DNA from: Levilinea saccharolytica
Lineage (GTDB): Bacteria > Chloroflexota > Anaerolineae > Anaerolineales > Anaerolineaceae
Assembly (NCBI RefSeq): GCF_001306035.1
Contig: NZ_LGCM01000038.1
Coordinates: 62,001 to 126,000 of the forward strand
Direction of reading: 5' to 3'
Length of the DNA: 64,000 bases
The position numbers were made by a program, and so were the translations under genes. Under the pieces are notes generated by a model. That model was given only the letters and a program-made list of their open reading frames with translations. It did not search any database and was not told the origin of the DNA. This document shows, one piece after another, positions 18,241-26,268 of this stretch; positions within the stretch are counted from its first letter, which is position 1; the number at the start of each line of letters is the position of its first letter.

Positions 18241-18257
18241 TGTGTAAAAAATACACA
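18241..18257. promoter_or_regulatory. operator-like inverted repeat O1
   Basis: Perfect TGTGTA-N5-TACACA repeat with an A-rich centre, 12 bp upstream of the isochorismatase-family start codon and just before its ribosome site. It has the same GTGTA-N5-TACAC architecture as O2. Confidence 0.6.
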
Positions 18258-18273
18258 AATTGATGGGTGAAAG

Positions 18274-18293
18274 AAAAGCGGTTGCCCGCTTTT
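18274..18293 (-). terminator. terminator-like hairpin in the leader of the isochorismatase-family gene
   Basis: AAAAGCGG / CCGCTTTT is an 8-bp perfect stem with a 4-nt loop; on the - strand it ends in CTTTTCTTTC. It could end transcripts of the upstream methyltransferase gene. It also lies inside the predicted leader of the isochorismatase-family gene, so attenuation is possible. Confidence 0.5.
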
Positions 18294-18308
18294 GTGTAAA
18301 TCTTACAC
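18294..18308. promoter_or_regulatory. operator-like inverted repeat O2
   Basis: GTGTAA-ATC-TTACAC, which contains GTGTA-N5-TACAC exactly as in O1. It covers the predicted transcription start of the promoter at 18310-18338. Its centre is 52 bp from that of O1, about five helical turns. Confidence 0.6.
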
Positions 18309-18309
18309 T

Positions 18310-18338
18310 ATTATATCTATTCCGCATCGGCCTGTCAA
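18310..18338 (-). promoter_or_regulatory. consensus sigma70 promoter for the isochorismatase-family gene
   Basis: On the - strand: TTGACA (complement of 18333-18338), 17-bp spacer, TATAAT (complement of 18310-18315). It is a full consensus match, with the -35 overlapping the last bases of the methyltransferase gene. Confidence 0.85.
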
Positions 18339-19183
18339 GGGGTTGGGGAAAATCCAATCCATTCGATATCTGGCACATGCGCAAAACGCCGCGCCATCGT
18401 TTCCAGGGCCTGGGGGTTGTTATCCACCAGCCAGAACTGCCGGCCCAACTGCAAACAGCTTTCGCCCAGGGTGCCGCTGCCCGCGAAGAAATCCATGACC
18501 ACGTCGCCGGGGTTGGATGAGGCGCGCACAATGCGGTTGAGGACGCCCAGGGGCTTCTGGGTGGGGTAGCCGTTGCGCTCTTTGCTGTTGGTTCCCACGA
18601 TGGTGTACCACCAGGTATCCGTGGGGAGCTTGCCGCGCGCGGCTTTTTCTGGCCCCACCAAGCCGGGGGCCATATAGGGTTCGCGGTCAATATCTGCAAC
18701 GTTGAAGGTATAATGCTGCGGGTCTTTGACGTAGAAGAGGATGTTGTCGTGCTTGGCGGGCCAGCGGTTTTTCGGCTTGCCGCCGTAATCGTAGGCCCAG
18801 ATGATCTCGTTCAGAAAACAGTCGCGCCCAAAGAGCGCATCCAGCCAGATTTTGCAGTAATGCACTTCGCGGTAGTCAATGTGAAAATACAGGCTGCCGT
18901 GGGGGGCCAGCAGGCGGTACGCCTCTTCCAGGCGCGGGCGGATGAAACTTTCGTAATCCTCAAACCAATCGGCGTATTGGCGGGTGGCCAGGGTTTCGGT
19001 GCGGTAGGTGCTGCCCTGAAAGCCGGTACGGTCGCCCTGGGGGTCGCGCACGGTGCGAATTTGGGTGCGGGCCTGCTGTTTGCCGGAATTAAAGGGAGGG
19101 TCTATGTAGATCAGGTCCACGCAGCCCGCCGGAAGGGAGCGCAGGATGGGTAAATTATCGCCGAAGTAGATGCGGTTGGGCAT
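18335..19183 (-). CDS. site-specific DNA methyltransferase (beta class, N6-adenine or N4-cytosine)
   Basis: 282-residue N6_N4_Mtase-family enzyme. The catalytic motif IV (DPPF, residues 28-31, in YIDPPFNSGK) precedes the SAM-binding motif I (DFFAGSGTLGES, from residue 231), which is the beta-class order. DPPF favours adenine-N6 methylation but does not prove it. No restriction endonuclease or specificity gene is nearby, so this looks like an orphan methyltransferase. It is divergent from the dimethylargininase gene. Confidence 0.87.
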   Translation of the reverse strand: MPNRIYFGDNLPILRSLPAGCVDLIYIDPPFNSGKQQARTQIRTVRDPQGDRTGFQGSTYRTETLATRQYADWFEDYESFIRPRLEEAYRLLAPHGSLYFHIDYREVHYCKIWLDALFGRDCFLNEIIWAYDYGGKPKNRWPAKHDNILFYVKDPQHYTFNVADIDREPYMAPGLVGPEKAARGKLPTDTWWYTIVGTNSKERNGYPTQKPLGVLNRIVRASSNPGDVVMDFFAGSGTLGESCLQLGRQFWLVDNNPQALETMARRFAHVPDIEWIGFSPTP

Positions 19184-19214
19184 GCCCTGATTTTAACATG
19201 CTTTTGGCAGGCCG

Positions 19215-19242
19215 TTGACTCTGTTGGGGTTTTCGCTATACT
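19215..19242 (+). promoter_or_regulatory. promoter for the dimethylargininase gene
   Basis: TTGACT (19215-19220), 16-bp spacer, TATACT (19237-19242); predicted start near 19249, about 33 nt before the ATG. Confidence 0.65.
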
Positions 19243-19281
19243 CATGGGTAGACACGGTTATTTTCCATCTGGGAGGTTTTC

Positions 19282-20040
19282 ATGTTTACACAGGTGATAG
19301 CCCGCCTGCCGGGAGCAGATTTTGCCAAGGGGTTAACGACAGCCGCTTTGGGCGCGCCGGATTACAACTTGATCATGCAGCAGCATGCGGATTATCTGCA
19401 CACCTTTGAGCGGCTGGGCATCGCCGTTACCCTGCTGCCGGCCCTGCCGGGGTATCCGGATGCCTATTTTGTGGAAGATACCGCTGTGGTCACGCCCGAA
19501 CTGGCGGTGATCGCGCGTCCAGGGGCGGCGGCCCGGCAGGGGGAAGAAGACAGCATAGAGCCGGTGTTGGCTCGCTTTCGTCCCACGGTGCGCATTGAGT
19601 CGCCGGGAACGTTGGACGGCGGAGATGTGTTGATGGTGGAGCGCCATTTCTTTATCGGCGTGTCGGAGCGCACCAACGCTGAGGGCGCGGCTCAGTTGGG
19701 TGCTTTTTTGGAGCCGCACGGCTACACCTGGCAGGCGGTTCCGGTGGCGGCGGGCTTACACCTGAAATCATCGGTGACGTATGTGGGCCAGAACACGCTG
19801 CTGATCACGCCCACCTTTGCAGACCGCCCTGAATTCGCAAATTATGCCCGGCTGGTGGTGCCCGCGGAGGAAGAATATGCGGCCAATACCTTGCTGGTCA
19901 ATGAACACCTCATCACCCCGGCGGGGTTCCCGCGCACGCGCCACCTGCTGGAAACGCTGGGGTATCCCGTGATTGAACAGGCGGTGAGCGAGCCGCGCAA
20001 GATGGACGGCGGGCTGAGCTGTATGACGCTGCGGTTTTAA
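19282..20040 (+). CDS. dimethylargininase / amidinotransferase-superfamily hydrolase
   Basis: 252-residue protein of the DDAH branch of the amidinotransferase superfamily. It hydrolyses methylated arginine (or a related guanidino compound) to citrulline plus an amine. The N-terminal half carries FVEDTAVV; the catalytic H160 is in GLHLKSSVTYVG and the nucleophile C247 in DGGLSCMTLRF at the extreme C-terminus. Length is standard for bacterial DDAH. The ATG follows GGGAGG. It is a single-gene unit with its own promoter. Confidence 0.87.
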   Translation: MFTQVIARLPGADFAKGLTTAALGAPDYNLIMQQHADYLHTFERLGIAVTLLPALPGYPDAYFVEDTAVVTPELAVIARPGAAARQGEEDSIEPVLARFRPTVRIESPGTLDGGDVLMVERHFFIGVSERTNAEGAAQLGAFLEPHGYTWQAVPVAAGLHLKSSVTYVGQNTLLITPTFADRPEFANYARLVVPAEEEYAANTLLVNEHLITPAGFPRTRHLLETLGYPVIEQAVSEPRKMDGGLSCMTLRF

Positions 20041-20071
20041 GGCGCGCCAAAATTTGCTTACATGATTTGGC

Positions 20072-20100
20072 TTGCGGCGCGGCATTACTCTCCTTATAAT
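20072..20100 (+). promoter_or_regulatory. promoter for the subtilase gene, with a long leader
   Basis: TTGCGG (20072-20077), 17-bp spacer, TATAAT (20095-20100). The predicted start near 20107 leaves about 174 nt before the ATG. The leader contains a short hairpin (CGAGC / GCTCG around 20190-20213) and complementary G and C runs. I recognise no known riboswitch. Confidence 0.6.
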
Positions 20101-20280
20101 TATTTAATGTGACTGCTGTGAATGGGCAGACTCCTCTATGCGAATTAGCGTTGGTACGGGGTGTGCGGTTACGGCGGGGATTACGTCAGGCGAGCTCCGG
20201 TACTTATTCGCTCGAAAAACCCCCTGGCGATCAAAGAAAGGTCACTCCTTAATTTCGACTTGTGCAAAGGAAGGAATTCT

Positions 20281-22647
20281 ATGAAAAAGACTCGCGTTGT
20301 TCATCTGCTCATCGCGCTGCTTCTGGCGCTCAGCCTGCTGCCCGCGGCTGCCCCAGCGCAGGCGCAGGCAGCACCTGCTGTCCCGGAGGGCGAATTTGTG
20401 CCGGGTGAGCTGGTGATTGGTTTTGATGCATCGGTAAAGGTTGTCATGGGCCAGGCAACGGCCCTGGCAGGTTCGGTGGACGCGCAGGTGGTCAAGGTGT
20501 TTGACCAGACGGCTGTGATCAGCTTTGACCCTGCGGCGGATGTGACGGCGGTGGCGGCCCGTTTGGCGGGTCAGCCGGGCGTGCGCTTTGTGGAGCCGAA
20601 CTACGTGCGCCGTTTGCCGGAACAACTGCTGACCTCTGCGGAACCCTTCCAACTCAAAGAGGTGGACCGCAAACTGCCCAACAAACAGAAGCTGACGGTG
20701 GAAGAGCTGCTGTCCATGCGCACAGTCAAGCGCACCGGCGGCAAAGTGCAGGTCATCCCCACCTACCCCAACGATGAATTTGAGAACTGGGGCAACTCCT
20801 GGATCGGTCACGACATCATCTGGCCGGAGAAGAAAATGTCCCCTGTGGTGTGCGTGATTGACACCGGCGTGGACATTAACCACCCCGACCTCAAGGGCCG
20901 CGCGATCAACGGCTATGATTTCGTCAACGATGACAAGATCGCGGATGATCATTACGGTCACGGCACGCATGTGGCCGGAACGATTGCCGCTAAGGCCAAT
21001 AACGGCATGGGCCCGGCGGGCATTTCCAACGGCAAGGTTCTGGCGGTGAAAGTGCTTTCCGACCAGGGCTGGGGCACCAGCGCCGATATCGCCGCTGGCA
21101 TTCGCTACTGCGCCAACAACAAGGCCGTGAAGGTTCTGAACCTCAGCCTGGGCGGAAGTGAAGGCTCGGCGGTGGAATACGACGCCTTGCATCTGGCCGT
21201 CAACCAGGGTAAGTTCGTGGCCATGGCCGCGGGCAACGCCAGCACCAGTGAAATGCACTACCCGGCGGCGTTTGCCTCCCCCTTGTCGGTTCCGCCGGTG
21301 GGTTCGGTGGATGACGGCGGCGCCAATACCATTCACGAAGGCATGGTCTCTGTGGGTGCGATTGCCTCCGAAGAGACCTGGGTGGATATGGACGGCAACG
21401 GAATTGATGATGACGGCGAATATTTTGAAGGCTGCGCTGCCTACTTCTCCAATTACGGCGCCTGGGTTGAGATCGTTGCGCCGGGTGAAGATATTTTCTC
21501 CACGATCCCGGTCAGCTATCCTTCGGTACTGGGCCAATATATGATGGGCAGTGATGCTGCGTATCTCAACGGCACCTCGATGGCCACCCCGCATGTGGCG
21601 GCGGCGGCAGCGCGAGTCTGGTCGCTGGATAAAAAATTGACGAACGCGGATGTGGAGGGCATTCTGATGGATTCGGGCCGCCCGGTGATCTTGGCGGTGG
21701 ATCCAAATGTGGTTGATCCCACGGTGGGCTCCAGCGACAGCGGTTATCTGGGCGAAATGCCATTCTGCTGGCCGTTCGCTGATGTCCCCTTCACCGCAGC
21801 CGAGGATATGGAAAACGCGGTGGAATTGGACCTGGCTGCTGCTATGGGCCGCGGCGCTTTGACCGTGTTCCCCTATGATGCGGTGACCGGCCTGCCGCTG
21901 GCTGGCGCGCAGGTTGCGGCTGTGGATGCTGTCACCAACAAGGTGATGGATATCGCGGCTGTGGAGCCCCCGTTCTATACCTTCCCGGCGGTGGATCTGA
22001 TCAACCTGCCCGTGGGGCCGTACAATGCCCGTGTTAAAGCCAAAGGCTACACCGCGGGCTGGCAGCCGGCGGCGATGGATCTGTTCGCCACCCCGGGCGT
22101 CTTTGAAAGCAACTCCGCTGAACACTTCCTGGTGATCCCGCCCGCGGGCGACTTCCAGGTGGTTTCGCAGTGGGATTGGTGGAATTTCTTTGACGAATTG
22201 GATTCCTACCTGTGGCTGCCGGATGCTACGCCGTTCATCGTTGGCCCGGAGAAATATGACGGCATTATGTATCCCAACAACCCCTATTCCGAAGTCGGCG
22301 CCATGTGGGAGTTCCCCTTTGCTCGCTACCAGCGCTTTGACGAAGAGGACCTGCAGACCTGGGAAGTGCTGAGCATCAAACGCGCTGGCGCCAAGGTGAA
22401 ACTGCCGGGCGACTATCAGGTTCTGTTCACCGACAACGGCGACGGCACCCTGCTTAACCAGTGGATCAAAGTGACCGCCTGGTTCAATGGCAAGGTGATC
22501 GGCGGCGTGGTGCGCGATTTCACGGCGGATGCTTGCGATCCCTTGCTGACCGAAGCCTGGTGGCACGCTGGCACGGTGAACGGCAAGACCTTCACCGCTG
22601 TGGACGCCTGCGGTACGGACGCAATCTGGCCGTATATCATCCCGTAG
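20281..22647 (+). CDS. secreted subtilisin-like serine protease (peptidase S8)
   Basis: 788-residue exported protease. Residues 1-29 form a Sec signal (KKTR, hydrophobic core, then APAQAQA). Residues about 37-112 resemble a subtilase prodomain (PGELVIGFDA, ending VRFVEPNYV). The catalytic triad is D194 (VIDTGVDINHPD), H227 (YGHGTHVAGT) and S433 (NGTSMATPHVAAA), with oxyanion N319. The C-terminal region from about residue 540 holds a carboxypeptidase-regulatory-like beta domain (LTVFPYDAVTGLPLAGAQV) and an unassigned end. The ATG at 20281 has AAGGAAGGA before it; earlier in-frame starts would bury the signal peptide. Likely role is extracellular protein breakdown. Confidence 0.92.
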   Translation: MKKTRVVHLLIALLLALSLLPAAAPAQAQAAPAVPEGEFVPGELVIGFDASVKVVMGQATALAGSVDAQVVKVFDQTAVISFDPAADVTAVAARLAGQPGVRFVEPNYVRRLPEQLLTSAEPFQLKEVDRKLPNKQKLTVEELLSMRTVKRTGGKVQVIPTYPNDEFENWGNSWIGHDIIWPEKKMSPVVCVIDTGVDINHPDLKGRAINGYDFVNDDKIADDHYGHGTHVAGTIAAKANNGMGPAGISNGKVLAVKVLSDQGWGTSADIAAGIRYCANNKAVKVLNLSLGGSEGSAVEYDALHLAVNQGKFVAMAAGNASTSEMHYPAAFASPLSVPPVGSVDDGGANTIHEGMVSVGAIASEETWVDMDGNGIDDDGEYFEGCAAYFSNYGAWVEIVAPGEDIFSTIPVSYPSVLGQYMMGSDAAYLNGTSMATPHVAAAAARVWSLDKKLTNADVEGILMDSGRPVILAVDPNVVDPTVGSSDSGYLGEMPFCWPFADVPFTAAEDMENAVELDLAAAMGRGALTVFPYDAVTGLPLAGAQVAAVDAVTNKVMDIAAVEPPFYTFPAVDLINLPVGPYNARVKAKGYTAGWQPAAMDLFATPGVFESNSAEHFLVIPPAGDFQVVSQWDWWNFFDELDSYLWLPDATPFIVGPEKYDGIMYPNNPYSEVGAMWEFPFARYQRFDEEDLQTWEVLSIKRAGAKVKLPGDYQVLFTDNGDGTLLNQWIKVTAWFNGKVIGGVVRDFTADACDPLLTEAWWHAGTVNGKTFTAVDACGTDAIWPYIIP

Positions 22648-22681
22648 CCGCTGAACGCTGCGAACCATCCAAACCATACTG

Positions 22682-22712
22682 CTCCGCCGGTGAAAACCGG
22701 CGGAGTTCTTTT
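22682..22712 (+). terminator. rho-independent terminator of the subtilase gene
   Basis: 10-bp perfect stem CTCCGCCGGT / ACCGGCGGAG closed by a GAAA tetraloop and followed by TTCTTTT. Confidence 0.93.
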
Positions 22713-22783
22713 AATCGACGTCCGGCAGGCCCTGGGCATGGTAAAATCAAACGATCTTCATTTTTCACGAACAGGAACCAATT

Positions 22784-24235
22784 TTGGACCCGCATGAACT
22801 CTCTCTTGACCCCGCGTATGAACGTTATCAATCTGAACGTCGCACCCATTGGGAACAGGTGGCCGAACGGCTGAAGACCTGGAAAGGCTGGGGCGGCGCG
22901 TATCAACGCCGTTTAGCCAAAATTTACCGCTACTTGATCCCTGAAGGCCAGCGTGTGTTGGAAATTGGCTGCGGCGCGGGCCATCTGCTGGCCGCGCTGA
23001 AACCCGCGTACGGCGTGGGGGTAGATTTTTCAGCGGGGATGCTGGAACGCGCCCGCAGTGCACACCCGCAGCTGCACTTTGTTCAGGCCGACGCCCACGA
23101 GCTGGATGTGCAGGGGCCGTTTGATGTGATCGTGCTGTCGGACCTGGTGAACGATTTATGGGATGTGCAGACGGCTTTTGACCGCCTGAAGCCGCTGTGT
23201 ACGCCCGCGACCCGCATTTTGGTCAATTATTACAGCCGGTTGTGGGAACTGCCCCTGCGCGCGGCGCGGGCTTTGGGCCTGGCAGCCCCCAATCTGTATC
23301 AGAACTGGCTGACTCCATCGGATGTGGAAAATTTGCTGGCGTTGGCTAATTTTGAGCCGATTCGCACCTGGGAAGAGGTGATTCTGCCGCTGGATATCCC
23401 CTTGCTGGCGCCGTTTTTCAACCGTTTTCTGGTGCGCCTCTGGCCGTTCAACCATCTGGCCCTCACCCACTTCACCCTGGCCCGCCCGGCCCCGGTGCGG
23501 CGGGATGTGCCGGAAAAGCCGGTGGTGTCGGTGCTGGTTCCGGCGCGCAACGAAGCGGGCAACGTCCCGGCCATTTTTGCGCGGGTTCCCGAAATGGGTG
23601 CAGGCACGGAGCTGATCTTTGTGGAAGGCAATTCCACCGACAACACCTACGAGGCCATTCAGCAGGCCATCGCCGCCAACCCTCAGCGCCGCTCGGTGCT
23701 GCTGCGCCAGCCGGGGGTAGGCAAAGGGGATGCCGTGCGCGCGGGCTTTGATGTGGCCCAAGGGGACATTCTGATGATTTTGGACGCCGACCTGACGGTT
23801 CCGCCGGAAGATCTGCCGCGCTTTTATGAGGCGCTGGTAGCGGGCAAGGGCGATTTCATCAACGGGGTGCGCCTGGTGTACCCGATGGAAAAAGACGCCA
23901 TGCGCTTTTTCAACTTCCTGGGCAACAAGTTCTTTTCGATGGTATTTTCGTGGCTGCTGGGTCAGCCGGTGAAAGACACCCTGTGCGGCACGAAGGTGCT
24001 GTGGAAGCAGGATTACCGCACCATCGCCGCCAACCGCTCCTATTTTGGCGATTTCGACCCCTTTGGCGACTTTGATCTGCTGTTTGGGGCGGCCCGCCTG
24101 AATTTTAAGATCATGGATCTGCCCATCCGCTACCGCGAACGCACCTACGGCACCACCAACATTCAGCGCTGGAAACACGGCTGGCTGCTGCTGCGCATGG
24201 TGTCGTTTGCCTCGCGGCGCATGAAATTTATCTAA
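22784..24235 (+). CDS. fused SAM-dependent methyltransferase and family 2 glycosyltransferase
   Basis: 483 residues with two enzymes in one chain. Residues 1-205 form a class-I methyltransferase (VLEIGCGAGHLLAAL near 58-72; VLSDLVNDLWD). From about residue 245 is a GT2 domain of the dolichyl-phosphate-mannose-synthase kind (VSVLVPARNEAGNVP, EGNSTDNTYE, DADLTVPPEDLPRFY with its DxD motif, and a late NIQRWKHGWLLLRM). There is no C-terminal membrane region, unlike many GtrB-type enzymes. It starts with TTG behind a CAGGAA site. Probably acts on a lipid-linked or surface glycan. Confidence 0.85.
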   Translation: MDPHELSLDPAYERYQSERRTHWEQVAERLKTWKGWGGAYQRRLAKIYRYLIPEGQRVLEIGCGAGHLLAALKPAYGVGVDFSAGMLERARSAHPQLHFVQADAHELDVQGPFDVIVLSDLVNDLWDVQTAFDRLKPLCTPATRILVNYYSRLWELPLRAARALGLAAPNLYQNWLTPSDVENLLALANFEPIRTWEEVILPLDIPLLAPFFNRFLVRLWPFNHLALTHFTLARPAPVRRDVPEKPVVSVLVPARNEAGNVPAIFARVPEMGAGTELIFVEGNSTDNTYEAIQQAIAANPQRRSVLLRQPGVGKGDAVRAGFDVAQGDILMILDADLTVPPEDLPRFYEALVAGKGDFINGVRLVYPMEKDAMRFFNFLGNKFFSMVFSWLLGQPVKDTLCGTKVLWKQDYRTIAANRSYFGDFDPFGDFDLLFGAARLNFKIMDLPIRYRERTYGTTNIQRWKHGWLLLRMVSFASRRMKFI

Positions 24236-24253
24236 CGCGAACCGAGGAAGGCT

Positions 24254-25507
24254 ATGCGACAGCCCGCTTTGTTTGGACCCGCCGCCTGGAGCGTTGCTGA
24301 GCTGACGCGCTACATCCGCCAACGCCTGGAAGGCGATGAGCTTTTGCAAGATGTGTGGGTGAGCGGTGAGATCAGCAATTTTAAGCGGGCCACCAGCGGC
24401 CACCTGTATTTCACGCTGAAAGACTCGGCGGCGGCGCTGCAGTGCGTTATCTGGCGCAGCACCGCCCAGCGCATCCGCCTGGAGCTGCAAAATGGGCTGG
24501 CGGTGGACGCCCATGGGGCGATCACCCTGTATGAGCGCGACGGCTCATACCAGCTGATCGTCTCCAGCTTGCGCCTGGCGGGTGAGGGGCAGCTGTATCT
24601 GGAATTTATGCGTCTGAAGGCGGAATTGGAAGCCGAAGGGCTGTTTGACCCATCCCGCAAGCGCCCCATCCCAGAGCGACCGCGGCGCATTGGCATCGTC
24701 ACCTCGGCCACGGGGGCGGCCTTACAGGACATGCTCAATACCCTGGCCAACCGCTACCGCCTGGCAGAGGTGGTGGTGGCTCCTGCGGCGGTGCAAGGGG
24801 TAGAGGCCCCGCCGCAGATTACAGCGGCCCTGGGCGCGCTGCAGCGGCTCTCTCCGCTGCCGGATGTGATTCTGGTGGCGCGCGGGGGAGGGTCGTTGGA
24901 AGATTTGTGGGCGTTCAACGATGAACGCGTGGTGCGAGCTGTGGCCAATTGCGCCGTGCCGGTGATCAGCGGGGTGGGGCATGAGACGGATTTCACCCTG
25001 ACGGATTTTGCCGCGGATCTGCGCGCCCCCACGCCCACCGGGGCGGCGGTGGCGGCGGTTCCCCCGCAAAGCGACATGCAATATGAACTGGCCGGGCTGT
25101 GGCAACGGGCCGAGATAGCGCTGTTGACGCGCATGCAGGGGGAGCGCGCGGCGCTGGATGAAGCAGCTCAGCGCATGAGCTGGGCTTCGCCCCTGCGGCG
25201 GGTGCAGATGGAGCGGCAGGCATTGGACCGGCTGGTGGAGCGGCGCGAGCGCGCCGCCCAACAAACCCTGGCTTTACGCCGGGTGCATGTGCAGGGCCTG
25301 GAAAAACGCCTGGCGGGGGTGAACCCGCTGGCGGTTTTGCAGCGCGGCTACGCCTGGGTATCGGACGCACATGGACACTTGGTGCGCAGTGTGGGGCAGG
25401 TACAGGCGGGTGAGCGGGTGGAGGTGCGCGTAGCCGACGGCACCTTCGGCGCGCAGGTCAGCACCCCGCCGCGCCCCGCGCAAGGCAGCCCAAAGGAGAC
25501 GGAATGA
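24254..25507 (+). CDS. xseA: exodeoxyribonuclease VII large subunit
   Basis: 417-residue catalytic subunit of exonuclease VII, which degrades single-stranded DNA from both ends. It has an N-terminal OB-fold (LLQDVWVSGEISNFKRATSGHLYFTLKD), then the core (RRIGIVTSATGAALQDML; DVILVARGGGSLEDLWAFNDE; VISGVGHETDFTLTDFAADLRAPTPTGAA), and a long coiled coil. Length is normal. The start ATG follows GAGGAAGG. It overlaps xseB by 4 bp, so the two subunits are co-translated. Confidence 0.95.
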   Translation: MRQPALFGPAAWSVAELTRYIRQRLEGDELLQDVWVSGEISNFKRATSGHLYFTLKDSAAALQCVIWRSTAQRIRLELQNGLAVDAHGAITLYERDGSYQLIVSSLRLAGEGQLYLEFMRLKAELEAEGLFDPSRKRPIPERPRRIGIVTSATGAALQDMLNTLANRYRLAEVVVAPAAVQGVEAPPQITAALGALQRLSPLPDVILVARGGGSLEDLWAFNDERVVRAVANCAVPVISGVGHETDFTLTDFAADLRAPTPTGAAVAAVPPQSDMQYELAGLWQRAEIALLTRMQGERAALDEAAQRMSWASPLRRVQMERQALDRLVERRERAAQQTLALRRVHVQGLEKRLAGVNPLAVLQRGYAWVSDAHGHLVRSVGQVQAGERVEVRVADGTFGAQVSTPPRPAQGSPKETE

Positions 25508-25740
25508 AAAAGAACCCTGTGGACATTGAAAGCATGACCTACGAACAGGCCTACGCGGAGCTGGAACAGGTGGTGGCCGCTCTGGAAGGGGACCAAAGCG
25601 CGTTGGAAGAGTCCCTGGCCTTGTTTGAACGCGGTCAGGCCCTGGCGCGGCGCTGCGCCCTGCTGTTGGATCAGGCGGAACTGCGCGTGCGGCAGCTTCG
25701 CGTGGAGTTGGGCACGCTGGAGACGGGCGAGGAGGACTGA
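25504..25740 (+). CDS. xseB: exodeoxyribonuclease VII small subunit
   Basis: 78-residue helical subunit that packs along the XseA coiled coil. The conserved pattern MTYEQAYAELEQVVAALEGDQSALEESLALFERGQALARRC is clear when read in pieces: YEQAYAELEQ, LEESLALFERG. It overlaps xseA (ATGA) and touches the next gene by one base. Confidence 0.94.
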   Translation: MKKNPVDIESMTYEQAYAELEQVVAALEGDQSALEESLALFERGQALARRCALLLDQAELRVRQLRVELGTLETGEED

Positions 25741-26192
25741 TGTTCTGGGAAACCCTGGCGCCTTATCGAATATTGATCTCCGGCTTGTCGGCCTGGTGGC
25801 TGGCGCAGGTGCTAAAGCCGCTGTTTTATTACTGGACATCGCGGCGGTGGAATTGGGGGATGTGGATCAGCGCGGGGGGCATGCCCAGTTCGCACTCCTC
25901 CCTGGTGGTCTCAACGGCGGTAGCCATTGGCTTGTTTTCCGGCTTTGAAACACCCGCCTTTGCGGTCAGCCTGGCGGTGGCCATGATTGTGGTCTATGAC
26001 GCGGCCGGGGTGCGGCGGCAGGCCGGCATTCACGCTCAAAAGCTAAATCTGATGATTAATGAACTCTTCAGCGGACATCCGATTTCGCAGGAATCGCTGA
26101 AGGAGGTGCTGGGGCATACGCCGCGGCAGGTGATTGCGGGTATTTTCCTGGGCATCCTTGTTCCGGTGCTGATTTACTTCCTTTGGCCGTGA
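25740..26192 (+). CDS. divergent PAP2 family membrane protein (DUF212/YuiD-like)
   Basis: 150-residue integral membrane protein with about four hydrophobic segments. The GGMPSSHSSLVVSTAVAIG motif and YDAAGVRRQAGIHAQ are hallmarks of DUF212, an acid-phosphatase-related family; its substrate is unknown, with undecaprenyl-type lipid phosphates a guess. The ATG overlaps the xseB stop (TGATG), so it is in the xse operon, and a bidirectional terminator follows. Confidence 0.88.
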   Translation: MFWETLAPYRILISGLSAWWLAQVLKPLFYYWTSRRWNWGMWISAGGMPSSHSSLVVSTAVAIGLFSGFETPAFAVSLAVAMIVVYDAAGVRRQAGIHAQKLNLMINELFSGHPISQESLKEVLGHTPRQVIAGIFLGILVPVLIYFLWP

Positions 26193-26211
26193 GGTATAGA
26201 GAAGATAAAAC

Positions 26212-26246
26212 AGCCCCCCGTCTGTGCTTTCACAGCGGGGGGCTTT
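26212..26246. terminator. bidirectional terminator between convergent genes
   Basis: AGCCCCCCG / CGGGGGGCT with an inner CTGTG / CACAG stem and a single bulged T. T-runs occur on both outer sides (CTTT on +, CTGTTTT on -). It serves the DUF212 gene and the LRR gene. Confidence 0.9.
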
Positions 26247-26268
26247 GCATTGAAGGGGAGTCGGCCGG

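Noticed and set aside
20107-20280. Possible riboswitch in the subtilase leader
   Set aside because: I compared it by eye with the c-di-GMP, cobalamin, TPP and Mn patterns; the conserved cores are missing.
20242-22677. 811-codon frame on the - strand opposite the subtilase gene
   Set aside because: The + strand has signal peptide, catalytic triad and terminator. The antisense product is His/Arg-rich shadow sequence.
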